NCBI RefSeq assembly: GCF_026151165.2 | Contig: NZ_CP117849.1 | Location: 2,418,001-2,482,000 of the forward strand | DNA: 64,000 nt | Direction of reading: 5' to 3' | Source: Cryobacterium sp. SO2 | GTDB taxonomy: Bacteria > Actinomycetota > Actinomycetes > Actinomycetales > Microbacteriaceae | Part shown: piece after piece, positions 8,305 through 16,883 of the stretch | How positions within the stretch are numbered: position 1 is the stretch's first letter | Layout of the letters: each line of letters opens with the position of its first letter | Made by a program: the position numbers and the translations under genes | Notes under the pieces: model-generated | Database searches by the model: none | The model's input: the letters and a program-made list of their open reading frames with translations, nothing else | Told to the model about the DNA's origin: nothing

Positions 8305-8463
8305 CTAGATCCTGCGCCGGCGGGGTGTGACGGCGGCTCCGACGACAGCCGCCTTCGCGACCGGCGACGGGCCGGGGGAAACCGCCGCGCCGACGACGGC
8401 GGCCTTGGCGACCGGCGCACGTACAACGCCGACTCGTCCTACTCGTGCGGGCCTCAGCGGCAT
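8305..8463 (-). CDS. 52-residue basic protein with an internal 12-residue duplication
   Basis: Starts with ATG at 8463, overlapping the region of the DUF6325 stop (8465-8467) and preceded by AGGAGGATGAC, so it is translationally coupled. The opening MPLRPARVGRVGVV is typical of very small proteins encoded next to DUF6325 genes. The segment PVAKAAVVGAAV occurs twice, 17 residues apart, and the protein ends in RRRRI. Function unknown; possibly a single-helix membrane-associated peptide. Confidence 0.72.
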   Translation of the reverse strand: MPLRPARVGRVGVVRAPVAKAAVVGAAVSPGPSPVAKAAVVGAAVTPRRRRI

Positions 8464-8464
8464 G

Positions 8465-8941
8465 TCATCCTCCTGGTGTCTCGGGTGTGTCTCGCGGCTC
8501 TGGTGCCTCATCGGCGTCGATGGAGGCGATGATGGCCTGAACGGGGATTCGTCCATTCGCGATCAGTTGGCCCCCGGCGCGCCGCGCCGCAGACGCGAAG
8601 GGCGCGGCCCACAGGTTCTCGTAGACGAGCACACCGGCAATGCTTCCGGGGTCCATCGCCGCGGCGAGGTTCACGATGTCCTCCTCGGCGAGCAGCTCTG
8701 CCAGTTCGGCTTCGAGCGTCTGCAGCGCGCCGAGGTCTCCGACGTCGGAGAGTTCCATCGCCTCAATGCCGCCCTGGTGATCCTTGGCGAGGATGACGGC
8801 GTCGATGAGGCGGATGGTTCCCGAGTCGGTGAGCCTCACCAGCTCCTCGGCCATCTCGCCCGAGAACGTCGATTGTCCCTCGGGAAACTCCACGATGAGA
8901 AAGTCGACGGGGCCCAGGGCGTCGAGAGAAGTCTCAACCAT
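8465..8941 (-). CDS. DUF6325-family protein
   Basis: 158 residues, soluble and acidic, with LGPVDFLIVEFPEGQ at the N-terminus, SGTIRLIDAVILAKD in the middle, and LVYENLWAAPFA followed by NGRIP near the C-terminus. This matches the DUF6325 pattern. Its role is unknown; the domain is often next to SHOCT-type or small membrane genes in actinobacteria. The start at 8941 is supported by GGAGTAGTG immediately upstream. It lies in a minus-strand run with the phosphoribosyltransferase pair. Confidence 0.8.
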   Translation of the reverse strand: MVETSLDALGPVDFLIVEFPEGQSTFSGEMAEELVRLTDSGTIRLIDAVILAKDHQGGIEAMELSDVGDLGALQTLEAELAELLAEEDIVNLAAAMDPGSIAGVLVYENLWAAPFASAARRAGGQLIANGRIPVQAIIASIDADEAPEPRDTPETPGG

Positions 8942-9061
8942 CACTACTCCGATCATCAGGCTCGACCGCTGCCCAGAGAGCACCGCCGAGATTTGCGGCC
9001 CATGGTACGCCCGCCCCGGCTATCGTGCACCGCTTGGCCATCTCGCCCGGGTTCGCCAGCC

Positions 9062-9997
9062 TCAGCGCCAGAATTCCGCAAGCCGCTCGGCGAGCGCCCT
9101 GCCGTGGTCGTACCCGACCCGTGCGGCGGGCGGACGGAGCGACGGATTCATCGCATTGGCGCCGAACAGGTGCTCGGAGCTGCTGTCGGGGAAGACCGTT
9201 TCCACTCTGCTGCCGCCGGCACGTAGCTCATCGGCCTGCGTTGCGAGATGCAGGCCCCAGCGCACCGGCGTGAGAGATCGGCCACCGAAGGGTGACAGCA
9301 CGAGCACCCGCGCGTATCCGGCTGCCAGATCGGCATTGTCGGCGTTAGACCGATAGCCGCCGTCGATGTACCAGGCATCGCCGATGCGGTAGGCGAATCC
9401 GCTGGCACAGCTGGCGGCCACGGCGTCGACCAAGTCGACCCAGCTGTGACGGTCGAACACAACCGGTTCTCCGGTTCGGGCATCGACCGCAGTGATGAGC
9501 ACCCGCCGCCGTGGCCAGAGTTGGCTGGGCAGTCTGGTCGCGACGGTCGCGCGCCACCGCGTCTGCACGGAGTCGTCCAACTCCGCCGCCAAGTCGAGGG
9601 CTGCCGCACCCATTCTGCAGCGCATGGCGGCCGCATCCTCGGCGGCGGCGATGAGTGCGCTCGTACGCTCCAGGTGGTCGGTCGCGGACCTGGTCGGCGC
9701 AGGTCCTCGGCCGGATCGGTCCGGTCGCGTCGGCGCCGGGGGTGTGGCGGCGAGGATGTCGGCCAGCAGCTGGGTGGGGCTCGCGCCGGTGATCTGGGCC
9801 GCTGCGGTGGATCCGGCGGAGGTGCCGACGATCAGATCGGCCTCTGTCACATCCAACCCGGCCTCGACCAGGCCGGCCACGACGCCGATCAACCAGGCGT
9901 TGCCCGTCGACCCGCCACCGCCGAGCACCAACGCCGTGCGGGATGGGCAAGCGTCCGGGGATGTCGGCTCCGAGTCGCGCGTGAGGGAATCATTCAT
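9062..9997 (-). CDS. Patatin-like phospholipase
   Basis: 311-residue patatin-fold serine hydrolase. The oxyanion motif is LVLGGGGSTGNAW (about residues 23-35), the nucleophile is in GTSAGS (about residues 58-63), and the Asp of the Ser-Asp dyad is in DGGYRSNADN (about residue 210). It would hydrolyse acyl chains from membrane lipids. No signal peptide is seen. It closes the run of minus-strand genes that begins at 6179. Confidence 0.88.
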   Translation of the reverse strand: MNDSLTRDSEPTSPDACPSRTALVLGGGGSTGNAWLIGVVAGLVEAGLDVTEADLIVGTSAGSTAAAQITGASPTQLLADILAATPPAPTRPDRSGRGPAPTRSATDHLERTSALIAAAEDAAAMRCRMGAAALDLAAELDDSVQTRWRATVATRLPSQLWPRRRVLITAVDARTGEPVVFDRHSWVDLVDAVAASCASGFAYRIGDAWYIDGGYRSNADNADLAAGYARVLVLSPFGGRSLTPVRWGLHLATQADELRAGGSRVETVFPDSSSEHLFGANAMNPSLRPPAARVGYDHGRALAERLAEFWR

Positions 9998-10236
9998 AGT
10001 CGTAGCTTTCTGAGAGTGCGTGCAGCGCTCCCCGCGACGGCTACGTCAGTCGCGCGATCGTGAACTCGAAGGAGCGCCCAGAGTGGACAGTGTGTGCATC
10101 GGGCTCACCTCCTCAAATCGTGTCACGTTCCCCGAACTCTACCCGTGGTGCACCCAGCGCGCATCCGCCACGACCAGCCTCTCGACAATCCGTCAAACCA
10201 GCCGGGTTATTCGGCGCGGCGCACTAGCGTGGATGC

Positions 10237-10908
10237 ATGGATCTTCAGTTGCGTGGCCGGGTCGTTCTCGTCGTGGGCGGGACGGGCTTCATCGGGTCCG
10301 CCATCGTCGATCGAGCCCGCGCCGAGGGCGCCACGGTCGTTGTGGCATCGCGCACCGCGAACGTGGGAATCGTCCTGGATGCCGCCGACCAGAGGTCGGT
10401 CGACGACGGCATCGCGAAGACTGTCGCGGATCACGGTCGGCTCGATGCCGTGGTCGTCGCCGCAGCCCCCGCAGCGCATACTCTCGACCCGTCACGCAAC
10501 AGCGACCCGGCGCAGGTCGCGGAAGCGTTCGATGGTAAGGCACTCGCCTTCCTCAGAGTCGCGAACGCGGCCATCCCGGTCATGCTCGCTGCCGGATACG
10601 GGCGCATTGTGGGCATCAGCGGACAGAACGCCTTCATTACCGGCAATGTCACCGGGGCCGTGCGCAATGCCGCGCTCAACATCACCGCGAAAAACCTTGC
10701 CGACGAGATCGCCGGGTCAGGGGTCACGATCAACACCGTCAATCCGGCGCTCGTGACAGAGGAGCCGGCAACCGTCGTGGCCGATGGCCGCGGCGGAGAG
10801 TCATCGCCAGCTCAGATCGCCGACCTCGTGGCCTTCCTCATTTCGCCCCTGTCCGCAGTATCCGGGGAGTCAATCGCCGTCGGACACCGGATACGCGGCG
10901 TTCTCTGA
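10237..10908 (+). CDS. SDR-fold protein lacking the usual Tyr-x3-Lys
   Basis: 223-residue Rossmann protein of the short-chain dehydrogenase/reductase superfamily. The nucleotide-binding glycine motif GGTGFIGSA is at residues 14-22, and GRIVGISGQNA precedes the catalytic region. Where classical SDRs have YxxxK, this protein reads NVTGAVRNAALN: both Tyr and Lys are replaced. It also ends early, without the usual C-terminal substrate loop expansion. It may bind NAD(P) without classical catalysis. The gene converges on the GntR gene. Confidence 0.75.
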   Translation: MDLQLRGRVVLVVGGTGFIGSAIVDRARAEGATVVVASRTANVGIVLDAADQRSVDDGIAKTVADHGRLDAVVVAAAPAAHTLDPSRNSDPAQVAEAFDGKALAFLRVANAAIPVMLAAGYGRIVGISGQNAFITGNVTGAVRNAALNITAKNLADEIAGSGVTINTVNPALVTEEPATVVADGRGGESSPAQIADLVAFLISPLSAVSGESIAVGHRIRGVL

Positions 10909-10913
10909 AAGAA

Positions 10914-11669
10914 TCACCGCGATCCCGTAGCCGAGCGGTCGGCGATCTTTTCGAAAAGCCCCATGAAGGGTGGATCGCTGGCGTAGGCGAGGGCTCGAGT
11001 GAGGTCGGCGTCAACGATCGCTCGGACCATATTTGAGACGGCTTCGATGTGTTCGTCCGCAGTGGCACGCCACTCTGAGCCGATCTGCCCCGAGAGCTCC
11101 CGCAGTGTGTCCATCTGAGCCCGCAGGATGGATGCTGCCACCGTTTTCAGGATGCCGGGCGGCGGGATCGAGACGATCGTGGCGAAGACCTCGAGGCTCG
11201 AGCGAACAAGATCGCGCAACTCTCCGTCGCGCGCAGCTTCGAGCGCTGACACACGTTCTCCCAGCCTCGCAGCTCCGGTGTCATTCATACTCCCAATCGC
11301 GTCCGCGAAGATCAGCGGACGGAGGGCTCCCAGCACTCGGGCTGTCTGCGGATACAAGGGGGCGTCGAAGACTTGCCCATGAATCGATCGAACAAGACCG
11401 GACAGCGCCGAGCTCTCGCCGGCGAACACCCCGCCGCCGGGACCTGTCCGAACGAAGATCTCTCCCGTCGATTGCAGCAGTCGCAGCGCCTCGTGCAGGG
11501 TGCCGACGGAAACTCCGCACAACGCTCGCATCTCCTCGCGGCTCCCGAGGCGCACTCCCCCTCCAGCCACACGAGCGACCTCCGCGATCTGTTCGGCGGC
11601 GATTTCGGCGCGAGAGCGCGACGACGATCGCGCGGGCGCATCCGATCTCGCTTCCATTTCTCTCTCCAT
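10914..11669 (-). CDS. GntR-family transcriptional regulator (FadR/FCD type)
   Basis: 251 residues. The N-terminal winged HTH (about 20-90) contains LGSREEMRALCGVSVGTLHE and ends in the GPGGGVFAG wing; an alpha-helical effector domain follows, of FCD type. It is divergently transcribed from the membrane hydrolase gene, with a perfect AT-rich 24-bp palindrome between them that is the obvious operator. It probably represses the hydrolase operon and itself until a small carboxylic or lipidic effector binds. Confidence 0.85.
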   Translation of the reverse strand: MEREMEARSDAPARSSSRSRAEIAAEQIAEVARVAGGGVRLGSREEMRALCGVSVGTLHEALRLLQSTGEIFVRTGPGGGVFAGESSALSGLVRSIHGQVFDAPLYPQTARVLGALRPLIFADAIGSMNDTGAARLGERVSALEAARDGELRDLVRSSLEVFATIVSIPPPGILKTVAASILRAQMDTLRELSGQIGSEWRATADEHIEAVSNMVRAIVDADLTRALAYASDPPFMGLFEKIADRSATGSR

Positions 11670-11708
11670 CCGCCGGGCGCTCAGTAACCTGCGCCACTCT
11701 ACTCACAC

Positions 11709-11732
11709 AGCTATTATTCATGAATAATAGCT
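11709..11732. promoter_or_regulatory. Perfect 24-bp palindrome, probable operator of the GntR regulator
   Basis: AGCTATTATTCA followed directly by its reverse complement TGAATAATAGCT. It lies between the divergent GntR gene (start 11669) and the hydrolase gene (start 11808). Its AT content stands out sharply from the GC-rich surroundings. Confidence 0.8.
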
Positions 11733-11807
11733 ACGTTAGCTTTATTGCGTTGGGCCACAGCAGCCCGATCGCAGCGCGTGTACATGAAATTGGGAACCGA
11801 GGACCAC

Positions 11808-12938
11808 ATGTCAGGCACGACCACTGGAACGAAGACCGGCGTGGCCCGAACGCATTCGAGGGCGAGGAAGGTCTGGCTCGTGATCGGCGCCAACGTCGCA
11901 GTGGTCGCGGTGGCGGCGGTGACGACGTTCGCCATCTTCAAGCACTCCGTCGACAGCTACGTCGACCCGTGGATCCAGAAGGTTGCCGACGCCGGTTACG
12001 AGCAGAAGACCGCGCAGGTCAACGACGTCAACTTAAGCTACGTGGAGGGCCCCGACAACGGCCCACCCCTCGTACTTCTGCACGCGCAGTTGATGGACTG
12101 GTTCGACTACAGCCGCGTCATGCCGGATCTCGCGCATGACTACCACGTCTTCGTCGTCGACTACCAGGGCCACGGCGCGACGACCTACCCCGACGACTAT
12201 CCGATGACAGCGAACCAGATCGGCGCCGATCTGGGCGCGTTCATGGATCGGGAGATCGGCGAACCGGCCTTCGTCAGCGGCAACTCCTCCGACGGGCTCC
12301 TCACGACCTGGCTGGCAGCCAACCGGCCCGACATCGTCAGGGCAGCCGTACTCGAGGACCCGCCCCTGTTCGCCTCCGAATACCCCGAGATCAAGAACAC
12401 CGTGGCGATCAAGGCGTTCAAGAGCAGCTACGACGTCGCCAGCAGCGAAACCGGCAACGAGGACTTCCTCGTGTACTGGCTCGACTACAACTCCGCATTC
12501 TTCGACAAGAACGTGTTTCCTGGCTCCGCGACGGTGATCAAATACTTCACCACGTCCTACCGCGAGGCGAATCCGGGCGAACCCGTCGAGCTCAACTTCA
12601 TCCCCGACGAGACCATTCGTCTGCTCATGCGCGGACTCGAAGAATACGACCCGCGATTCGGTGCCGCGTTCTACGACGGATCGTGGAACGAAGGCTTCGA
12701 TCACGCCGAAGCACTGCAGAAAATCACGGCACCGACCCTGCTCATCCACGCAAACTTCTCGACAACTGACGACGGACTACTGAACGGGGCGATGGATCAG
12801 GACGAAGCGGACCAGGCGATGTCGCTGCTTTCGGACGGAACGTACAAGCGGGTCGACTCAGAACACGTCGTGCACCTCGACCAGCCCACCGAGTACGTGA
12901 GCATCCTCAACGACTTCTTCCTCGACGGCTCCAAGTGA
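11808..12938 (+). CDS. Membrane-anchored alpha/beta-hydrolase
   Basis: 376 residues: a single N-terminal transmembrane helix (about residues 18-40) then an extracytoplasmic alpha/beta-hydrolase domain. The core shows LVLLHAQLMDWFDY, VVDYQGHGAT, a nucleophile elbow GNSSDG (Asp where most relatives have Gly), and a C-terminal His in SEHVVHLDQP. The start at 11808 has GAGGACC upstream. The following DUF2993 gene overlaps by 4 bp, so the two form an operon controlled by the divergent GntR regulator. Confidence 0.8.
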   Translation: MSGTTTGTKTGVARTHSRARKVWLVIGANVAVVAVAAVTTFAIFKHSVDSYVDPWIQKVADAGYEQKTAQVNDVNLSYVEGPDNGPPLVLLHAQLMDWFDYSRVMPDLAHDYHVFVVDYQGHGATTYPDDYPMTANQIGADLGAFMDREIGEPAFVSGNSSDGLLTTWLAANRPDIVRAAVLEDPPLFASEYPEIKNTVAIKAFKSSYDVASSETGNEDFLVYWLDYNSAFFDKNVFPGSATVIKYFTTSYREANPGEPVELNFIPDETIRLLMRGLEEYDPRFGAAFYDGSWNEGFDHAEALQKITAPTLLIHANFSTTDDGLLNGAMDQDEADQAMSLLSDGTYKRVDSEHVVHLDQPTEYVSILNDFFLDGSK

Positions 12939-13570
12939 CGGTAGTGACACGACGGGCCGGCCGCCGGCCGCCCCGCATCCGCGCGCGAACCCGCGTACTC
13001 ATCATCGCCATCTCCGCACTCCTCGCCGGGGCTTCGCTGGCCGCGGTCGCGGATGCGCTGCTCCGCAGTCGTATCGAATCCGAGCTATCGGCGACGAGCA
13101 CGCCGGTCGAGCTGGCCCTGGGAAGCCAACCCGTACTGTGGGGGTACCTGACGGGAACACTTCACCTGGATGCGCACCTCGACGCCGCACAGATGCAGCA
13201 GGCGATCAGCGCCAAGGCGGGCATCGCCGTCGGCGACATCACGCTGTCGGACGGTGCGATTCTCGCGTCGATCGACACCGGACCCCTGTCGGCGCTCCTC
13301 GGCGGCGATGTCCTCATCGAGCTCACTCCAGAAGCTGTCGACGGGAAGCTGTCGATCTCCGTCTCGGGAATCAGCGTCGGGGGCGAAGAGCGGGAGGGCA
13401 CGGCACTCGCCGCCCAGCTCGGTCCAGTCACGATCGACCCCGCCGAGATGATGAACTGTGCCGCGCTGGCAGACGTGGAGGCCGACAACGTGAGCGTTGA
13501 GGACGGCGACATGGTCGTGTCACTGAGCGTGCCGACCGCCGCCGCGAAAGACTTCAACGGCTGTCGATGA
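12935..13570 (+). CDS. DUF2993 (LmeA-like) secreted lipid-binding domain protein
   Basis: 211 residues with a basic N-terminus, one transmembrane helix (about 20-42) and an extracytoplasmic DUF2993 domain. This domain is a TULIP-like fold; mycobacterial LmeA, a relative, works in lipomannan maturation. The GTG start overlaps the hydrolase stop (GTGA), indicating coupling. Two Cys near the end (MNCAAL, NGCR) may form a disulfide. It may bind the lipid substrate of the partner hydrolase (inference). Confidence 0.72.
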   Translation: MTVVTRRAGRRPPRIRARTRVLIIAISALLAGASLAAVADALLRSRIESELSATSTPVELALGSQPVLWGYLTGTLHLDAHLDAAQMQQAISAKAGIAVGDITLSDGAILASIDTGPLSALLGGDVLIELTPEAVDGKLSISVSGISVGGEEREGTALAAQLGPVTIDPAEMMNCAALADVEADNVSVEDGDMVVSLSVPTAAAKDFNGCR

Positions 13571-13748
13571 CTCGTACTCGACGTCCGTGAGCTTTCGTTC
13601 ATCCAATGCACACCATCGGTTAATCGACATCTCGCCCCGTAGCTTCCAGCATTGTCCGAACGGCATATCGCTGTGTGGCGGACACGGGTGAATGCGCTCG
13701 AGGGGTCGCCGCAGTCACACCACCTGACCAAGTCCGAGAGGCGTCGCG

Positions 13749-14945
13749 ATGAACCGTCCTATTCGAGTCCTGTCGCTCTATGAAGGTTTCTTCGCCGGCG
13801 GCGCCCGCATCCTGCATACCGATCTCATCGCCGGGCTACACAGCGGGGCCGGCCAACGGCATAGCGTCCTATCCATCGCATCGGCCGCCCGCCGCGAATC
13901 AACCATTCAGCACCTGCACAATGACCCGCGTTATCTCCGCCTCACCCAGTCGGGCGTCGAGGTGGCGACGCTGGGGCGACTTGGCGGGCTGGACGCACCT
14001 GCACCGGCCACGTTCACCGAGCGCCAGCTGCGCATCGCCGCGAACGCGGTCCGGCAAGCGGACATGATCTTGTCGCTGAAGGAGCAGCCGATCGGGCTGC
14101 TGCTCGCGTTGCGTGAGCGCGGCTTGATGCCTGACATTCCCGTTGCCGCGTGTCTCCATCGCTCCGACCCGAGGCACTCGGGGCCGGCCCTGTCCTGGCT
14201 CAGCGAAGCAGCCTCGAACGGCCTGTTGACGGCGGAGATCTCGTGCGCCCAGTCGACCAGCGACGCCTACAGACCATTTCTGGCGCCGACGACAGCACGA
14301 TTCGTCATCGGCAACGGCATCGACACAGATCGCTTCCGCCCCGGCACGGACGACGAGCAAGCCTCGACGCGGCGGCGGTTCGGGATACCAGCGGCAGCAC
14401 CCGTCGTGGTGTTCGCCGCCCGGTTCGACGCCATGAAGGATCCCGGCCTGTTCTTGCGTTCCGCCGCCCTGCTTTCCCAGCAGCGGCCCGAGACGCACTT
14501 CCTCGTCTGCGGCGCAGGGATGACCGTGGAGAACGACGCATTTCGTACCCTGGTTCAGGACTCGGGTGTCACCGCTGCGACAAATCTCCACGCGCTCGGC
14601 ATCCGCGATGACATGCCGGCGATCTACCAGATCGCCGACATCGTCGCGCTCACCAGTGCCTTCGGCGAAGCATCACCCCTGTGCCTCCTCGAAGGCGCGG
14701 CGTCCGGTGCGACGCCGGTCACCACGGATGTCGGCGACTCCGCTGTCACGGTGAACGGCATTGGATTCGTCACGACGCACGACCCGGCCACTATCGCCGC
14801 AACGTGGGATGCTGTCCTCGACCAGAGACCAGAGCTTCGAAACCAGAGCCTGTCTGCTCGGGCGCGCTTCGGGCGCCAACGCATGATTGCCGAGTACTCA
14901 GCCGTCGTGAGCGGCCTCCTCGGGAGCAATCGGGCCGCGGCCTGA
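13749..14945 (+). CDS. GT-B glycosyltransferase, family 4 type
   Basis: 398-residue GT-B fold glycosyltransferase. The N-terminal acceptor domain begins RVLSLYEGFFAGGARI; the C-terminal nucleotide-sugar domain starts around VVVFAARFDAMKDP and carries the E-x7-E motif FGEASPLCLLEGAASG. NGIDTDRFRPG is the usual linker. The donor and acceptor cannot be told from sequence. GAGAGGCG precedes the ATG. Stand-alone gene. Confidence 0.85.
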   Translation: MNRPIRVLSLYEGFFAGGARILHTDLIAGLHSGAGQRHSVLSIASAARRESTIQHLHNDPRYLRLTQSGVEVATLGRLGGLDAPAPATFTERQLRIAANAVRQADMILSLKEQPIGLLLALRERGLMPDIPVAACLHRSDPRHSGPALSWLSEAASNGLLTAEISCAQSTSDAYRPFLAPTTARFVIGNGIDTDRFRPGTDDEQASTRRRFGIPAAAPVVVFAARFDAMKDPGLFLRSAALLSQQRPETHFLVCGAGMTVENDAFRTLVQDSGVTAATNLHALGIRDDMPAIYQIADIVALTSAFGEASPLCLLEGAASGATPVTTDVGDSAVTVNGIGFVTTHDPATIAATWDAVLDQRPELRNQSLSARARFGRQRMIAEYSAVVSGLLGSNRAAA

Positions 14946-15056
14946 CTGACCCGCATCTGTCGACCCGCGTTTGGGTTTCTTAGACGTCCCTGTGATGCCT
15001 CGAGGCACGCTGGGGTGATGGACACTCTGATTCCGGCAGCGGCCACCCGTTCAGTG

Positions 15057-15103
15057 CAGCAGCAGCCTTCGTGGTCCTCGAGAATGCCGCGTGGCTGCTG
15101 CTG
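15057..15103 (+). promoter_or_regulatory. Long-loop inverted repeat in the leader of the response-regulator gene
   Basis: CAGCAGCAGCC (15057-15067) and GGCTGCTGCTG (15093-15103) form an 11-bp perfect stem around a 25-nt loop, ending about 65 nt before the regulator start. It could be an attenuator or RNA structure; no U-run follows. Confidence 0.4.
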
Positions 15104-15167
15104 GTGCCACACTTGAAGGGACAACGCCCCGACGCAACCGCCGTTCGTGCCGTCCAAGGAGCTTCCG

Positions 15168-15842
15168 ATGATCGCTGAGGGCAAAGCCCGCGCTCGACTG
15201 CTCCTGATCGAGGACGACGCAAAGCTTGGGCCGCTGATCACGCAGGTGCTGACCGAGAACTATGAGGTCACCTTGGTGGCCGACGGTGCCGAGGGGCTCT
15301 CCGCCGGACTGCTGGGCGACTTCGAGGTCATGGTCATCGATCGACGGTTGCCGTCGTTGGATGGGCTGAGCGTCGTTACTGCTCTTCGCCGCAAGCTGGT
15401 CACCACCCCTATCCTGTTGCTCACCGCACTCGGTACGACCAGGGACAAAGTGGACGGTCTTGATTCCGGCGCGAATGACTACCTGGTCAAACCGTTTGAG
15501 TTCGACGAGCTCCTGGCCCGGCTGCGCGCCATCCGTCGGGTCTTCACGGGCGAGGGACGCACCCTGGTCGTGGGCGGGTGGGCGTATTACCCTGACAGCC
15601 GCACCATCTATTCGCCGTACGACGGCCGTATTCTGCTCACGGCCAAAGAGAATGACTTGCTCAAGCTTCTCGCCGAGGCCCCAAACCGCACATTCAGCCG
15701 TCAGCAGATCCTTAACGCAGTGTTCAACGCTGACGACACCGCCGGCACTGTCGATACCTACGTGCATTACCTTCGACGCAAGACCGAAACTGACATCGTC
15801 CTCACCGTGCGCGGGCAGGGCTACCGGCTGGGACAGCCGTGA
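15168..15842 (+). CDS. OmpR/PhoB-family response regulator
   Basis: 224 residues. The receiver domain (about 8-120) has acidic EDDAK, phospho-acceptor Asp in VMVIDRRLPSLDG and Lys in LVKPFEFDE. The winged-helix DNA-binding domain (about 130-222) ends in TVRGQGYRLG. The start at 15168 is set by AAGGAGCTTCCG; an upstream ATG at 15147 lacks a site. Stop and next start overlap (GTGA), so it is coupled to the sensor kinase. It may bind the TCTTAGAC motif found upstream and again near dedA. Confidence 0.9.
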   Translation: MIAEGKARARLLLIEDDAKLGPLITQVLTENYEVTLVADGAEGLSAGLLGDFEVMVIDRRLPSLDGLSVVTALRRKLVTTPILLLTALGTTRDKVDGLDSGANDYLVKPFEFDELLARLRAIRRVFTGEGRTLVVGGWAYYPDSRTIYSPYDGRILLTAKENDLLKLLAEAPNRTFSRQQILNAVFNADDTAGTVDTYVHYLRRKTETDIVLTVRGQGYRLGQP

Positions 15843-16852
15843 CCCACCGCCCCATCATTGACAGCGACACCCTCGCGATCCGACGCGCTTCACGCATCGT
15901 GGGGACTCGTATTGCGCTCACCTGCGCCGCAGTTGTCGCGCTCGTAATTCTCGCCGTTTTCTTGTATCTCCTCTCGGAGATACCTGCCGCTGAGCTGTTT
16001 GAAAGAGTACCTGACCCTGACAACCTCACGCTCAGCGCCGTTGATCTTCTGCGCGCTGCGGCCGTCCTCGGCGGGGCGCTGATCGTGCTCGCGGGGGTGA
16101 TGAGTTGGTTGGTCACCAGGCGGGCGGTTCAACCTCTGGGCGAGGCACTGCGAATCCAGCGTGCCTTCGTCGCCGACGCCAGTCACGAATTGCGCACGCC
16201 GTTGGCCGTGCTCGATGCCAGGCTGCAGATCTTGCAACGTGCCCTGCCGGCAGACGACCCGGCATCCGCAACCGTTGCTGAGCTTCGCAGCGATGCGAAG
16301 GACCTGATCAACATTGTGAATGATCTCCTCGAGTCGGCGGAAATCGATAGCCCCTCCGTCGAGGAAGTTGATGCGGTGGACGTGGCCGCGGCAGTGGCCG
16401 CCGCTGTGCAGTCGATGTCTCTGATCGCCGTGGAAAAACACGTCACCATAGCCTTCGATACCACCGGTTCCGCGGCCGCGCGCGTGCCAGCATCCAGCAT
16501 CACCCGATGCATCATCGCCTTGCTCGACAACGCCCTGCGATTCGCACCCGAGCACTCAGTCGTCAACGTGGGCCTGACTGTGACGCAGAAAGCAGTCTCG
16601 GTCACAGTCCGCGACACTGGCCCTGGGATTCAAGGAATAGATCCGGCTCGAGTCTTCGATCGTTTCGCACACTCTGGGCAAGCCGTGGATGGCGGTGGGG
16701 ATGCTCGCACCGGTTTCGGTATCGGTCTCTCGCTGGTTCGGGAAATTGCCGTGCGCTACGGCGGAGGAGTCGCTGTTCTCGCCAGCTCCAGCGAGGGCAC
16801 CGCGATTCGGCTCACGGTTCCCCGAGCGAAACAGTCGCCGCGCGTTGCCTAG
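15839..16852 (+). CDS. Two-component sensor histidine kinase
   Basis: 337-residue membrane kinase with GTG start. Two transmembrane helices (about 20-45 and 65-90) enclose a very short extracytoplasmic loop, so it likely senses the membrane itself or an intramembrane signal. A short HAMP-like linker is followed by the H-box FVADASHELRTPLA, the N-box DNALRFAP, then DTGPGI and GFGIGLSLV of the ATPase domain. Partner of the overlapping response regulator. DedA and COG4705-like proteins encoded next door may be its targets. Confidence 0.9.
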   Translation: MTHRPIIDSDTLAIRRASRIVGTRIALTCAAVVALVILAVFLYLLSEIPAAELFERVPDPDNLTLSAVDLLRAAAVLGGALIVLAGVMSWLVTRRAVQPLGEALRIQRAFVADASHELRTPLAVLDARLQILQRALPADDPASATVAELRSDAKDLINIVNDLLESAEIDSPSVEEVDAVDVAAAVAAAVQSMSLIAVEKHVTIAFDTTGSAAARVPASSITRCIIALLDNALRFAPEHSVVNVGLTVTQKAVSVTVRDTGPGIQGIDPARVFDRFAHSGQAVDGGGDARTGFGIGLSLVREIAVRYGGGVAVLASSSEGTAIRLTVPRAKQSPRVA

Positions 16853-16883
16853 GGGCGGCGACAAGCGAAAGCGGGTGAGAAAT

